DNA of 64,000 bases from Cedecea lapagei. GTDB lineage: Bacteria; Pseudomonadota; Gammaproteobacteria; Enterobacterales; Enterobacteriaceae. Under the pieces are notes generated by a model. It did not search any database and was not told the origin of the DNA. It was given only the letters and a program-made list of their open reading frames with translations. The stretch lies in assembly GCF_900635955.1 (NCBI RefSeq), contig NZ_LR134201.1, positions 2,294,001-2,358,000 of the forward strand, in the 5' to 3' direction. The stretch's first letter is position 1. Every line of letters begins with the position of its first letter. Made by a program: the position numbers and the translations under genes. Of the stretch, positions 51,101-60,400 are shown piece by piece.

Positions 51101-51799
51101 TTATATAGTCACCAGCCCCCTGACGCCCTCCCGCTCCATTGCGCCACCGTCTCCGCGCTGAACGATCTCGCCGCGCGACATTACCAGATACCGATCGGCA
51201 AGCTCCGCTGCAAAGTCGTAGAACTGCTCCACCAGCAGGATAGCCATATCGCCTCGCCCGGCGAGATGGCGAATGACCTGACCAATCTCCTTGATGATCG
51301 ACGGCTGTATTCCTTCCGTTGGCTCATCCAGAATCAGCAGCTGCGGTTTACAGGCCAACGCACGGCCAATCGCCAGCTGCTGCTGCTGCCCGCCAGAGAG
51401 ATCGCCGCCGCGCCTGAGCCTCATCTCTTGGAGAATCGGAAACAGCCGGTAAATCTCTTCCGGCACGGCCTTTGCCTCACGGCCGGAAAAGCGCGATAGT
51501 CCCATAAGCAAGTTTTCTTCCACGGTCAGCCGTGGAAAAATTTCCCGCCCCTGAGGAACATAGGCAATCCCCGCCTGAACACGCTGGTGCGGCCTGCGCT
51601 GGGTTATCGTTTGCCCCTGCCAGCTGATGCTTCCGCCCTTCACCGGGATAAGCCCCATCAGGCATTTCAGCAGCGTGGTTTTCCCCACGCCATTCCGTCC
51701 GAGCAGGCAGGTGACCTCTCCCACACGTACGTCAAAGCTCACGCCTCGCAGAATATGGCTACCGCCGTAGTACTGGTTCAGTTCGTTCACCTGCAACAT
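51101..51799 (-). CDS. urtE: Urea ABC transporter ATP-binding subunit UrtE
   Basis: This LivF-type ATPase has Walker A GRNGVGKTTLLK, signature LSGGQQQQLAIGRAL and Walker B LLILDEPTEGIQPS. The last residues EGVRGLVTI agree with UrtE proteins. With UrtD it powers urea import through UrtBC. It is the last gene of the operon, nine bases after urtD. Confidence 0.92.
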   Translation of the reverse strand: MLQVNELNQYYGGSHILRGVSFDVRVGEVTCLLGRNGVGKTTLLKCLMGLIPVKGGSISWQGQTITQRRPHQRVQAGIAYVPQGREIFPRLTVEENLLMGLSRFSGREAKAVPEEIYRLFPILQEMRLRRGGDLSGGQQQQLAIGRALACKPQLLILDEPTEGIQPSIIKEIGQVIRHLAGRGDMAILLVEQFYDFAAELADRYLVMSRGEIVQRGDGGAMEREGVRGLVTI

Positions 51800-51808
51800 T
51801 TTCGCTCC

Positions 51809-52609
51809 TTAACGGCCAAGATAGACCTCGATAACCTGCTCATTTGCCTGCACCTCGCGCAGCGAACCTTCCGCAAGCACCTGCCCCTGATGCAGCACGG
51901 TGACGTGGTCGGCAATAGTCTCGACAAAGCCCATATCGTGCTCAACCACCATCAGCGAGTGTTTCCCTGCCAGGCTGCGGAACAGCTCAGCCGTATACTC
52001 CGTTTCAGCATCCGTCATTCCGGCTGCTGGTTCGTCCAGCAGCAGCAGATGCGGCTCCTGCACCAGCAGCATGCCGATCTCCAGGAACTGTTTTTGCCCG
52101 TGGGAAAGCAGCCCCGCCCGGCGATGGCGCTCGCCCGTCAGCCGCAGCGTGGTTAACATCTCGTCGATGCGATCCCGCTGCTCGCCGCTGAGCTTTGCCC
52201 GCAGGCTTGCCCACACGGATTTATTATTTTTCTGGGCAATCTCGAGATTTTCAAAAACCGTGAGCGCTTCGAAAACCGTCGGTTTTTGAAACTTACGGCC
52301 AATACCTCGCTGGGCGATTTCGATAGGCTCAAGCCGCATAAGATCGATGGATTGATCGTAAAAGGCTTTGCCGCTCTGCGGTTTAGTCTTACCGGTGATC
52401 ACATCCATCAGCGTAGTTTTTCCGGCACCGTTAGGGCCGATCACGCAGCGCAGCTCGCCCACGCCGATGTTCAGCGATAAATTGGTCAGCGCCTGGAAAC
52501 CGTCAAAGTTAACGTTGATATTTTCCAGCGCCAGCACCGGGTCGGTTTGCTCGCGAAAGCGGTCGGTAGGATGCTGACGGGTAAACAGAGGGTCGGCAGG
52601 CTGCATCAT
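51809..52609 (-). CDS. urtD: Urea ABC transporter ATP-binding subunit UrtD
   Basis: This LivG-type ATPase has Walker A GPNGAGKTTLMD and Walker B LLLLDEPAAGMTDAE, with the signature reading LSHGQKQFLEIG rather than LSGGQ, a variation usual in UrtD. Its ATG overlaps the urtC stop by four bases. Length is 266 aa. Confidence 0.92.
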   Translation of the reverse strand: MMQPADPLFTRQHPTDRFREQTDPVLALENINVNFDGFQALTNLSLNIGVGELRCVIGPNGAGKTTLMDVITGKTKPQSGKAFYDQSIDLMRLEPIEIAQRGIGRKFQKPTVFEALTVFENLEIAQKNNKSVWASLRAKLSGEQRDRIDEMLTTLRLTGERHRRAGLLSHGQKQFLEIGMLLVQEPHLLLLDEPAAGMTDAETEYTAELFRSLAGKHSLMVVEHDMGFVETIADHVTVLHQGQVLAEGSLREVQANEQVIEVYLGR

Positions 52610-53679
52610 TTCTCTCCTTTGCGCAGCAGGCCAATCACCCCGCGCGGTAAAAACAGCGTCACCAGAATAAAAATCAGGCCGAGAAACAGCTGCCAGTACT
52701 CCGGCACCGCCATGGTGAAGTAGCTTTTGGCGCCGTTTACCAGCCCAGCGCCTACTACCGGGCCAATCAGCGTGCCGCGGCCGCCCAGCGCCACCCAGAT
52801 AGCGGCCTCAATAGAGTTGGTCGGCGACATTTCGCCGGGATTAATAATGCCGACCTGAGGGACATAAAGCGCACCTGCAAGCCCGCAAAGTACGGCAGAA
52901 AGCGTCCACACCAGCAGTTTGAAACCGCGAGGGTCGTAACCGCAGTAGGTCAGCCGGTTTTCCGCATCGCGCACCGCCGTCAGAATGCGGCCAAATTTAC
53001 TCCGTGCCAGCCAGAACCCGATGGCTACGCTTGCCACCAAAAGCAGAACGGTGGCGATAAATAGCCCGATACGCGTCCCGATGGCCGTTACCGGCATCCC
53101 TAACAGCGTGGTAAATCCGGTGAAGCCGTTATTGCCGCCAAAGCCGGTTTCGTTGCGGAAAAACAGCAGCATCCCAGCCCAGGTCAGCGCCTGAGTCATG
53201 ATCGAGAAGTAAACGCCCTTAATCTTTGAGCGAAAGGCGAAAAAGCCAAAAACAAACGCCAGCAGCCCCGGAACCGCCATAACCAGCAGCATCGCCCAGG
53301 CAAAGTGTTGGGTTCCCCACCAGTACCACGGCAGCTCACTCCAGGAGAGAAACGACATAGAACCAGGCAGGCCGTCGCCCGCAGCCTGGCGCATCAGGTA
53401 CATCCCCATGGCGTAACCGCCGAGGGCAAAAAACAGGCCATGGCCAAGAGAGAGCAACCCGGCGTAGCCCCAGACAAGATCCAGCGCCACCGCCACAACG
53501 GCATAGCAGAGGATCTTGCCAGTCAGCGTCAGGGTGTAGGTCGACAGGCTGAGCGGATGGCTGGCGGGCAGCAGCGTCAGGAACGGCAGCGTTAGCAGCA
53601 TCGCCACCAGCAGAGTTCCCACGACTAAAGTCAGACGCGGAGCCTTGCGCCCGAGCGTCAAAGTCAACGGCATAGTCAT
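52606..53679 (-). CDS. urtC: Urea ABC transporter permease UrtC
   Basis: A LivM-type permease of 357 aa with about nine helices and conserved loops (VWGYAGLLSLGHGLFFALGGYAMGMYLM, NEMSPTNSIEAAIW-like GEMSPTNSIEAAIWVALGGRGTLIG). Its start codon overlaps the stop of the restored urtB frame by one base (TGATG), which supports the proposed urtB correction. It pairs with UrtB to form the channel. Confidence 0.92.
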   Translation of the reverse strand: MTMPLTLTLGRKAPRLTLVVGTLLVAMLLTLPFLTLLPASHPLSLSTYTLTLTGKILCYAVVAVALDLVWGYAGLLSLGHGLFFALGGYAMGMYLMRQAAGDGLPGSMSFLSWSELPWYWWGTQHFAWAMLLVMAVPGLLAFVFGFFAFRSKIKGVYFSIMTQALTWAGMLLFFRNETGFGGNNGFTGFTTLLGMPVTAIGTRIGLFIATVLLLVASVAIGFWLARSKFGRILTAVRDAENRLTYCGYDPRGFKLLVWTLSAVLCGLAGALYVPQVGIINPGEMSPTNSIEAAIWVALGGRGTLIGPVVGAGLVNGAKSYFTMAVPEYWQLFLGLIFILVTLFLPRGVIGLLRKGEK

Positions 53680-53682
53680 CAG

Positions 53683-55251
53683 TCAATGACCCTCCCTTTT
53701 AGCGCGAATAGCCCCTGCGGACGCTTCTGAATAAACAGTACGATCAGTACCAGAATCAAAATTTTGCCCAGTACCGCGCCAATTTGCGGCTCGAGGATTT
53801 TGTTTAAAGATGCCAAGCCCAAACGCCGCGGCCACGCTTCCGGCAAGCTGCCCAACGCCGCCCAGCACCACCACCAGGAAGGAGTCGATGATGTAACCCT
53901 GGCCAAGCTCGGGGCCGACGTTCCCCAGCTGAGACAGCGCCACGCCCCCCAGACCGGCGATCCCGGAGCCCAGCCCAAAGGCAAGCATATCCACGCGCCC
54001 GGTAGATACGCCGCAGCAGGCCGCCATGGCACGGTTTTGCGTCACCGCGCGCACGTTCATGCCGAGTCGAGTTTTGTTCAGCAGCAGCCAGGTAAACAGC
54101 AGTACAAGCAGCACAAAGCCCAGCACCACCAGACGGTTCCACGGCAGGATCAGGTTCGGCAGCACCTGCAGACCACCTGACAGCCAGCCAGGGTTAGCCA
54201 CCTCCACGTTCTGCGCGCCAAACAGCATGCGCACGATCTGAATCAACATCAGGCTAATCCCCCAGGTGGCGAGCAGCGTTTCCAGCGGGCGACCATACAG
54301 ATGGCGAATGATTGTGCGCTCAAGCGCCATCCCTATGCCGGCGGTGACAGTAAAGGCAACCGGCAGCGCGACGAGGGGATAAAACGCCAGCCATGCCGGA
54401 GCGAACTGCTGGAACCCTGCCTGAACCAGCCATGCCGAGTAGGCGCCCAGCATCAGCATTTCGCCGTGCGCCATGTTGATAACGCCCAGCAGACCATAGG
54501 TAATCGCCAGGCCAAGGGCAGCAAGCAACAAAATAGAGCCAAGGGAGAGCCCCATAAACGCCTGGCCGAGAATTTCGCCCAGCCGCTGACGGTGCTCAAT
54601 TTTGCGCAAGCCCTCTACGGCAGCCTGCCGTACTGCCGTATTCGGCTCCGCGCTCGCGTCGGTTAATGGCTTGAGCAAGGCTTCCGTTTCCGGGTCAGAG
54701 GACTGCCCCAGAAGCTTTACCGCCTGCAGACGCACTTCAGGCTGCAGGCTAGTCAGCTCCAGCCGAGCGGCGGCCAGTTCCAGGGCATTACGTACATTTT
54801 GGTCTTTTTCGGCGTTTATACGCGTCTGAAGGACCGGCAGCAGCTCCGGCGGGGCCTCTTTCTGCAGGGCCTTCGCTGCACTCAGGCGAATAGTGACATT
54901 GTCACTTATCAGCTGATGACTTGCCAGCGCACCGGCGGCCAGTACACGCAGGCGATTGGTGAGCCGCAGCTTTTTTGTCTCGCCCTGCGGCGTTGCTTCC
55001 TCGCCCAAAGGAGAGAGTCCCGCCTCAGTCTGGTTAAAAGCCGAATGCCCGTCGGTAACCAGCGTTTCCTGCTTGAGGGCATTGAGCAGCGGTAAACGCG
55101 AGGGATCGGGCGATAGCGTCCAGCTTTGCAGCAGTACCGCCTGATCCGAGCGATTTGCGGCCGCAAACGTCTCCGCGTCACCGGCGGCGGCAAGCCCCGG
55201 CAAGAATGCGGCCACAACCAGCAGCAGCCGGGCCAGTGATGCTAATGTCAT
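53683..55251 (-). CDS. urtB: Urea ABC transporter permease UrtB, C-terminus altered by a one-base frameshift
   Basis: A signal peptide and an extracytoplasmic helical-repeat region of about 200 residues (as in UrtB generally) precede a LivH-type permease with about eight helices (GLLGVINMAHGEMLMLGAYSAW, GYIIDSFLVVVLGGVGQLAGS). After FGLGI the frame gives a non-homologous tail. One base out of phase the expected ending is present (NKILEPQIGAVLGKILIL, then FIQKRPQGLFALKGRVID, stop at 53679). Removing one base at the TTTAAA run 53803-53808 restores it. Read as written, the last helix is lost. Confidence 0.85.
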   Translation of the reverse strand: MTLASLARLLLVVAAFLPGLAAAGDAETFAAANRSDQAVLLQSWTLSPDPSRLPLLNALKQETLVTDGHSAFNQTEAGLSPLGEEATPQGETKKLRLTNRLRVLAAGALASHQLISDNVTIRLSAAKALQKEAPPELLPVLQTRINAEKDQNVRNALELAAARLELTSLQPEVRLQAVKLLGQSSDPETEALLKPLTDASAEPNTAVRQAAVEGLRKIEHRQRLGEILGQAFMGLSLGSILLLAALGLAITYGLLGVINMAHGEMLMLGAYSAWLVQAGFQQFAPAWLAFYPLVALPVAFTVTAGIGMALERTIIRHLYGRPLETLLATWGISLMLIQIVRMLFGAQNVEVANPGWLSGGLQVLPNLILPWNRLVVLGFVLLVLLFTWLLLNKTRLGMNVRAVTQNRAMAACCGVSTGRVDMLAFGLGSGIAGLGGVALSQLGNVGPELGQGYIIDSFLVVVLGGVGQLAGSVAAAFGLGIFKQNPRAANWRGTGQNFDSGTDRTVYSEASAGAIRAKREGH

Positions 55252-55274
55252 GGCGTTCTCCTGTGTGACTATAC

Positions 55275-55350
55275 CCTGTTGCCCCTCACCCTAACCCTCT
55301 CCCCACAGGGGATACTTCTCTTCCTTCCCTGGAAAGAGCCGGGGTGAGGG
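55275..55350. repeat. Intergenic CCCTCACCC-type imperfect palindrome, copy 1
   Basis: Between urtB and urtA lies a partly palindromic element starting CCCTCACCCTAACCCTCTCC and ending in the complementary GGTGAGGG. The same motifs recur upstream of gntR. Such elements are frequent, mobile-looking intergenic repeats in enterobacteria and may form an mRNA hairpin that sets the urtA to urtB expression ratio. Confidence 0.65.
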
Positions 55351-55357
55351 TTAAAAA

Positions 55358-56629
55358 TCAGTTGCTGGCGGTCTTCACCGGCAGGTCAGATTTCTTATCA
55401 TTCCCTGGAATAAACGGGCTCCATGGCTGAGCACGCACTGGTTTGTCGGTCTGCCAGACCACATTGAACTGGCCGTTGCTTTCGATCTCGCCGATCATCA
55501 CTGGCTTATGCAGATGGTGGTTAGTGGCGTCCATCGTCAGGGTAAAACCGGACGGCGCGTTAAAGGTCTGCCCGGCCATTGCCGCGCGGACTTTATCCAC
55601 GTCCGTTGTCCCGGCTTTCTCCACCGCCTGCGCCCACATATGGATGCCGACGTAAGTCGCTTCCATTGGGTCGTTGGTCACCACGGTATTGGCGTTCGGC
55701 AGGTTGTGGGCCTTGGCGTAGGCCTTCCACTCGCTGACAAACTGTTTGTTGGTCGGGTTATCGACGGACTCAAAGTAGTTCCAGGCTGCGAGGTTGCCCA
55801 CCAGCGGTTTGGTGTCGATCCCGCGCAGCTCTTCTTCACCCACGGAGAAGGCCACCACCGGTACGTCGGTCGCCTTCAGCCCCTGGTTTGCCAGCTCTTT
55901 GTAGAACGGCACGTTGGAGTCGCCGTTGATGGTGGAGATCACCGCCGTCTTACCGCCAGCGGAGAATTTTTTGATATTGGCTACGATGGTCTGGTAATCG
56001 CTATGGCCAAACGGCGTGTAGACCTCTTCGATATCTTTGTCCTGAACGCCCTTTGAGTGCAAAAAGGCGCGCAGGATCTTATTGGTGGTGCGCGGGTAAA
56101 CGTAATCCGTTCCCAGCAGGAAGAAGCGTTTTGCCGCCCCGCCATCTTCGCTCATCAGGTATTCCACCGCCGGAATCGCCTGCTGGTTAGGCGCTGCGCC
56201 GGTGTAAAACACGTTCGGCGACATCTCTTCCCCTTCGTACTGCACCGGGTAAAACAGCAGGCCGTTCAGCTCTTCAAACACCGGCAGCACCGATTTACGC
56301 GAGACGGAGGTCCAGCAGCCAAAGACCACAGCGACCTTATCCTGGCTCAGCAGCTGGCGAGCTTTTTCGGCGAACAGCGGCCAGTTGGACGCGGGGTCAA
56401 CCACCACGGGCTCCAGCTTTTTACCGAGCACGCCTCCCTTCGCGTTAATGTCGTCGATGGTCATCAGCGCCACGTCTTTAAGCGGCGTCTCTGAAATGGC
56501 CATGGTCCCCGACAGCGAGTGCATGATCCCGACCTTAATGGTATCTGCCGCCTGAGCGGCAAAGGCCAGCCCGAGGCTGACGACCGAAGCGGAAAGCGCG
56601 AAAGCTTTAACAAAGGTACGACGTTGCAT
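55358..56629 (-). CDS. urtA: Urea-binding periplasmic protein UrtA
   Basis: The substrate-binding protein of the urea transporter, 423 aa. A twin-arginine-like signal (MQRRTFVKAFALSAS) precedes a LivJ-type fold with the UrtA block IKVGIMHSLSGTMAISETPLKD, VFGCWTSVSRKSVLPVFEE and TYVGIHMWAQAVEKAG. A hairpin-forming repeat separates it from urtB, as expected for a highly expressed binding protein. It follows gntR by 32 bases. Confidence 0.93.
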   Translation of the reverse strand: MQRRTFVKAFALSASVVSLGLAFAAQAADTIKVGIMHSLSGTMAISETPLKDVALMTIDDINAKGGVLGKKLEPVVVDPASNWPLFAEKARQLLSQDKVAVVFGCWTSVSRKSVLPVFEELNGLLFYPVQYEGEEMSPNVFYTGAAPNQQAIPAVEYLMSEDGGAAKRFFLLGTDYVYPRTTNKILRAFLHSKGVQDKDIEEVYTPFGHSDYQTIVANIKKFSAGGKTAVISTINGDSNVPFYKELANQGLKATDVPVVAFSVGEEELRGIDTKPLVGNLAAWNYFESVDNPTNKQFVSEWKAYAKAHNLPNANTVVTNDPMEATYVGIHMWAQAVEKAGTTDVDKVRAAMAGQTFNAPSGFTLTMDATNHHLHKPVMIGEIESNGQFNVVWQTDKPVRAQPWSPFIPGNDKKSDLPVKTASN

Positions 56630-56661
56630 AAGTCTGACTCCCCTGAAGAAACATTAAATGG

Positions 56662-57342
56662 TTAACTCAGCTTGAGCTGCCGAGCCTGGTGCAGCATATG
56701 AAGCGTGATCTGACGAACCTCTTTCTGACTTGCGGCAATGTGGTCGTGTAGTCGGGTCTGTGCCTCCTCAAGGTTGCGGTCCCAGACGGCGAGCAGAATT
56801 TGCCCATGCTCGGCATAGGTCGCACTGACGCGAGGCTGGCGGGTAAAGTCCAGCCTGCGCACAATGCGAATTTTCTCGGTGATCTCCCGGTGAACCCTGG
56901 CCATTTCGGAGTTGCCCGCCGCAGAGACCAGCGTCATATGAAAAGCTTCGTCATGCGGCGCGACGTTGATTCCCTCCTTCAGCGGCGGTTCATCCAGCCA
57001 GAACTGTTTCAATGCCTGCAGCGGCAGCATTGAAACGGAATCATTCCGCAGGCAAAGCCGCTTCACCGCCTCCAGCTCCAGCACGATGCGCAGATCGTAA
57101 AGCGCCTCGAGATGATCGAAATCTACCGCGCGGATCTGCCAGCCGCTGCGGGGTTGTACGTCGACATAGCCTTCCTGCTGCAGCGCATAAAGAGCCTGGC
57201 GGACCGGCGTGCGGCTGGCGCTCATCCGCTCCGCAATTTCGTTTTCGCTAAAGCGGTCGCCCGGCAGCAGAATAAAGTCGAAGATTTCCTGCTTTAGCTG
57301 CTGGTAAATGCGCTCCGCTACGGCTTCTGGTCGCTTTGGCAT
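56662..57342 (-). CDS. GntR/FadR-family (FCD) regulator of the urea cluster
   Basis: The N-terminal winged helix (IYQQLKQEIFDFILLPGDRFSENEIAERMSASRTPVRQAL in pieces) and the all-helical FCD effector domain with metal-binding Asp/His residues (HDEAFHMTLVSAAGNSEMARVH) are clear. The start at MPKRPEAV has an AGAGG site; the open frame runs ten codons further. Its place between urea carboxylase and urtA, and a GntR-type palindrome at the allophanate hydrolase promoter, indicate it controls urea uptake and use, perhaps responding to urea, allophanate or a related compound. Confidence 0.88.
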   Translation of the reverse strand: MPKRPEAVAERIYQQLKQEIFDFILLPGDRFSENEIAERMSASRTPVRQALYALQQEGYVDVQPRSGWQIRAVDFDHLEALYDLRIVLELEAVKRLCLRNDSVSMLPLQALKQFWLDEPPLKEGINVAPHDEAFHMTLVSAAGNSEMARVHREITEKIRIVRRLDFTRQPRVSATYAEHGQILLAVWDRNLEEAQTRLHDHIAASQKEVRQITLHMLHQARQLKLS

Positions 57343-57360
57343 AGTCGCCTCTTGTGTCAT

Positions 57361-57474
57361 TTTTACCCTCACCCCGGCCCTCTCCCTGGAAGGGTGAGGG
57401 GGAAATATAGTGAGTGCGTTTCTCTGTTTTATTCCCTCTCCCCTCTGGGGAGAGGGTTAGAGTGAGGGGCGGCC
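57361..57474. repeat. Intergenic CCCTCACCC-type repeat pair, copies 2 and 3
   Basis: Two partly inverted copies lie head to head between urea carboxylase and gntR: one begins CCCTCACCCCGGCCCTCTCC and ends GGGTGAGGG, the other reads CCCTCTCCCCTCTGGGGAG and ends AGAGTGAGGGG. They match the element between urtB and urtA, and together can fold into a long hairpin. It may partly separate expression of the enzymes from gntR-urt. Confidence 0.7.
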
Positions 57475-60400
57475 CTACACCGCCTCCAGCCACAGCAGCG
57501 CATCACCCGGCCCCACCGGACGCCCCTGCTGGCACTGAATGCGCACGACTTTGCCGTCGCACGGCGCGCTGACCAGCAGCTCCATCTTCATCGCCTCGAC
57601 GACGATCAGCGGTTCGCCCTGCTTCACGCTCTGGCCCGGTTCAACGAGGATCTTCCAGATATTGCCGTTCAGGTCGGCGCTGACGAGCTGACCAGCCTGT
57701 TCCTCCTCAGGGAGCTCCGCCGCCGCCATCGCGCTTTCCACCGCCGCGCTTTCCTGCTCTTTCCAGTGCGCTACTTCGCTGAGGAAAGCTTCCTGCTGGC
57801 GGCTGCGGAAGGCGGAAATGTCGTCGGCGTTGTCCTCAAGAAAACGGCTGTATTCGGCAAAATCGAACTCAACCTCTTCGATCTCAACCCGGGCGCGCCC
57901 TTCACGAAATGCCGTGCGGAACCCGGTCAACTCCTCTTCGCTCACCGGGTAGAACCGCACCTGGTCGAAGAACTTCAGCAGCCAGGGTTCGTCGCCAAAC
58001 TGTTCGTTTTTGAGGAACTTGTTCCAGATGGGCAGCGTGCGCCCCACCAGCTGATAGCCGCCCGGGGAGTCCATGCCGTAGATACACATGTACATGCCGC
58101 CGATCCCTACCGTGCCTTCTGCGGTCCACGTACGCGCCGGGTTGTATTTCGAACTTAACAGCCTGTGGCGCGGATCGAGCGGCACGGCGCAGGGTGCGCC
58201 GAGGTAGACGTCCCCTAAACCCAGTACCAGGTAGCTGGCATCAAACAGGATCTGTTTCACCTCGTCGCGGCTTTGTAATCCGTTGGTGCGCTGAATGAAG
58301 TCCACATTGTTCGGCAGCCACGGTGCGTCATCCCGCACCGTCTGCTGGTAGCGCTCCACCGCCGCCAGCGTTGCGCTGTCTTCAAAGGCCATCGGCAGGT
58401 GAACAATGCGTGAGGGAATTTTGAGGCGCGTAACATCGCCAAGCTGTTTTTCAATACTCAGCAGCAGCGTCAGCAGCTGGTTCTGAGAAATACGCTGGCT
58501 GTCATAGCGGATCTGCAACGAACGAACGCCGGGCGAAAGCTCCTCAATACCCGTTTGCGCCGCCTGGTTAATCGCCTTCATCAGCAGGTAAATACGCAGC
58601 CGCAATGCCAGGTCGAGCACGTTGTCGCCGTATTCGATCAGCACATAGTTGTCGCCCGCCTGGCGATAAACCACCGCAGGCAGCGTTTCATGAGCAGGAA
58701 TCTCCGCAAGGATCGCAGCGCTGGTCGTCACGCCTGGCGCAATAGAAGGATGCAGGTCTGGCAGGCTTGCGCCCGCACACAGGTTAGTCACCGCAACCTG
58801 CTGGGCAATTTCCAGAGACTGCGCATGTTCAAAGCTGATGGTGTGAAAACGAATGCGGTCGCCAGGTTTAACCTGCCCGACTTTCCAAAGTTCTGCTTTA
58901 GCAATCGTCACCGGGCAGACAAACCCGCCCAGGCTTGGGCCGTCGCGCGTCAGGATCACCGGGAAGTCGCCGGTAAAGTTCACCGCGCCGATGGCGTATT
59001 CGCAGTCGTGAACATTGGAAGGATGAAGCCCTGCCTCACCGCCGTCGGCTCTCGTCCACTCCGGTTTCGGCCCTACCAGCCGCACACCCAGGCGATTAGA
59101 GTTATAGTGCACCTGCCATTCGGCGCTGAAGAAGGTTTCCATCGATTCAGGGGTGAAAAAATCCGGTGCGCCGTGCGGGCCGTAAAGCACGCCGATCTCC
59201 CAAACGTCGCCGTACTGCGGGATTAACGCGGGTTCCGGCGCCTGCGGGAGGCTAATCGGTGCAGGCGTCGTACACGCAGGCAGGCAAGGTTGAGAGATAG
59301 CCAGCACATCAGCCACTCGCAGCGTACGTCCCGCATGCCCACCAAACTGGCCAAGCGCAAAGGTGGAGCGGCTGCCAAGATAGACAGGCACGTCAAAGCC
59401 GTTGCGCACTGCCAGATAGGTTCTGCAGCCGCTGCTCGCTCTGCCTAACGTGAGGATCTGTCCCGCTTTCACTACGGTCGGCTGCCAGAACGTCACAGGG
59501 CGATCGTCAAGCATTGCCGGACAAGGTGCGCCGGTGAGCGCTATGATTGCTTCGCTGTGGAAGCGCAGCGTTGGCCCCTGGAGGGTAAACTCCAGCCCGG
59601 CCGCAGACGGATGGTTGCCGACGATGCGGTTAGCCAGACGGAAGGCAAGATCATCCATCGGCCCGGACGGTGGTACGCCGATATCCCAATATCCGAGGCG
59701 GCCCGGACTGTCCTGAACGCTGCTCCAGGTGCCCGGCTCCAGCACCTCTATGGCCTGCGCCTGATAGCTCACGCTGTCGAGTAAACGAGTCCACATTATG
59801 CCCGCCTTAAACTCCGGCAGGCGGACGATCTGACGCAGATAATCGAGATTGGTTGCGATCCCGTGGAGCCGGGTTGCCGCCAGCGCGTCGTTTAGTTTAC
59901 TTAACGCCTGCAGGCGGTCCTCGCCGTAAACGATGATCTTGGCGATCATCGGATCGTAGAACGCGCTCACTTCGCTGCCGGTACTAACCCATCCATCAAC
60001 CCGCACGCCCTCAGGGAAATAAACGTCGGTCAGTACGCCCGGTGACGGCTGGAAGTTTTTCAGCGCGTCTTCCGCATAAATACGGACTTCAATGGCCGCA
60101 CCCCGTGGCGCTTTGGCCATTGCCTGCCAGTCCGGCGAACTGCCTGCAGCGACCAGGATCATGCATTCGATCAGATCCAGACCCGTGACGCACTCGGTCA
60201 CCGGATGCTCAACCTGCAGGCGGGTGTTTACCTCCAGAAAGTAAAAGGCATCACGCGCCGCATCGTAAATAAATTCAACCGTACCCGCGCTGCGATAGTT
60301 AACGGATTCGCCCAGCGCCACCGCAGCACGGTGCAGTGCCTCACGCGTTGCCTGAGGAAGATTTGGCGCAGGCGTTTCCTCAACCACTTTCTGATTACGA

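Noticed and set aside
53679..54032. Separate 117-residue frame overlapping urtB
   Set aside because: Its second half is the missing UrtB C-terminus, so it belongs to urtB across a frameshift and is not an independent gene.
55275..57474. CRISPR-like repeats
   Set aside because: The repeats are only two or three, imperfectly palindromic and unevenly spaced, with no spacers or cas genes.
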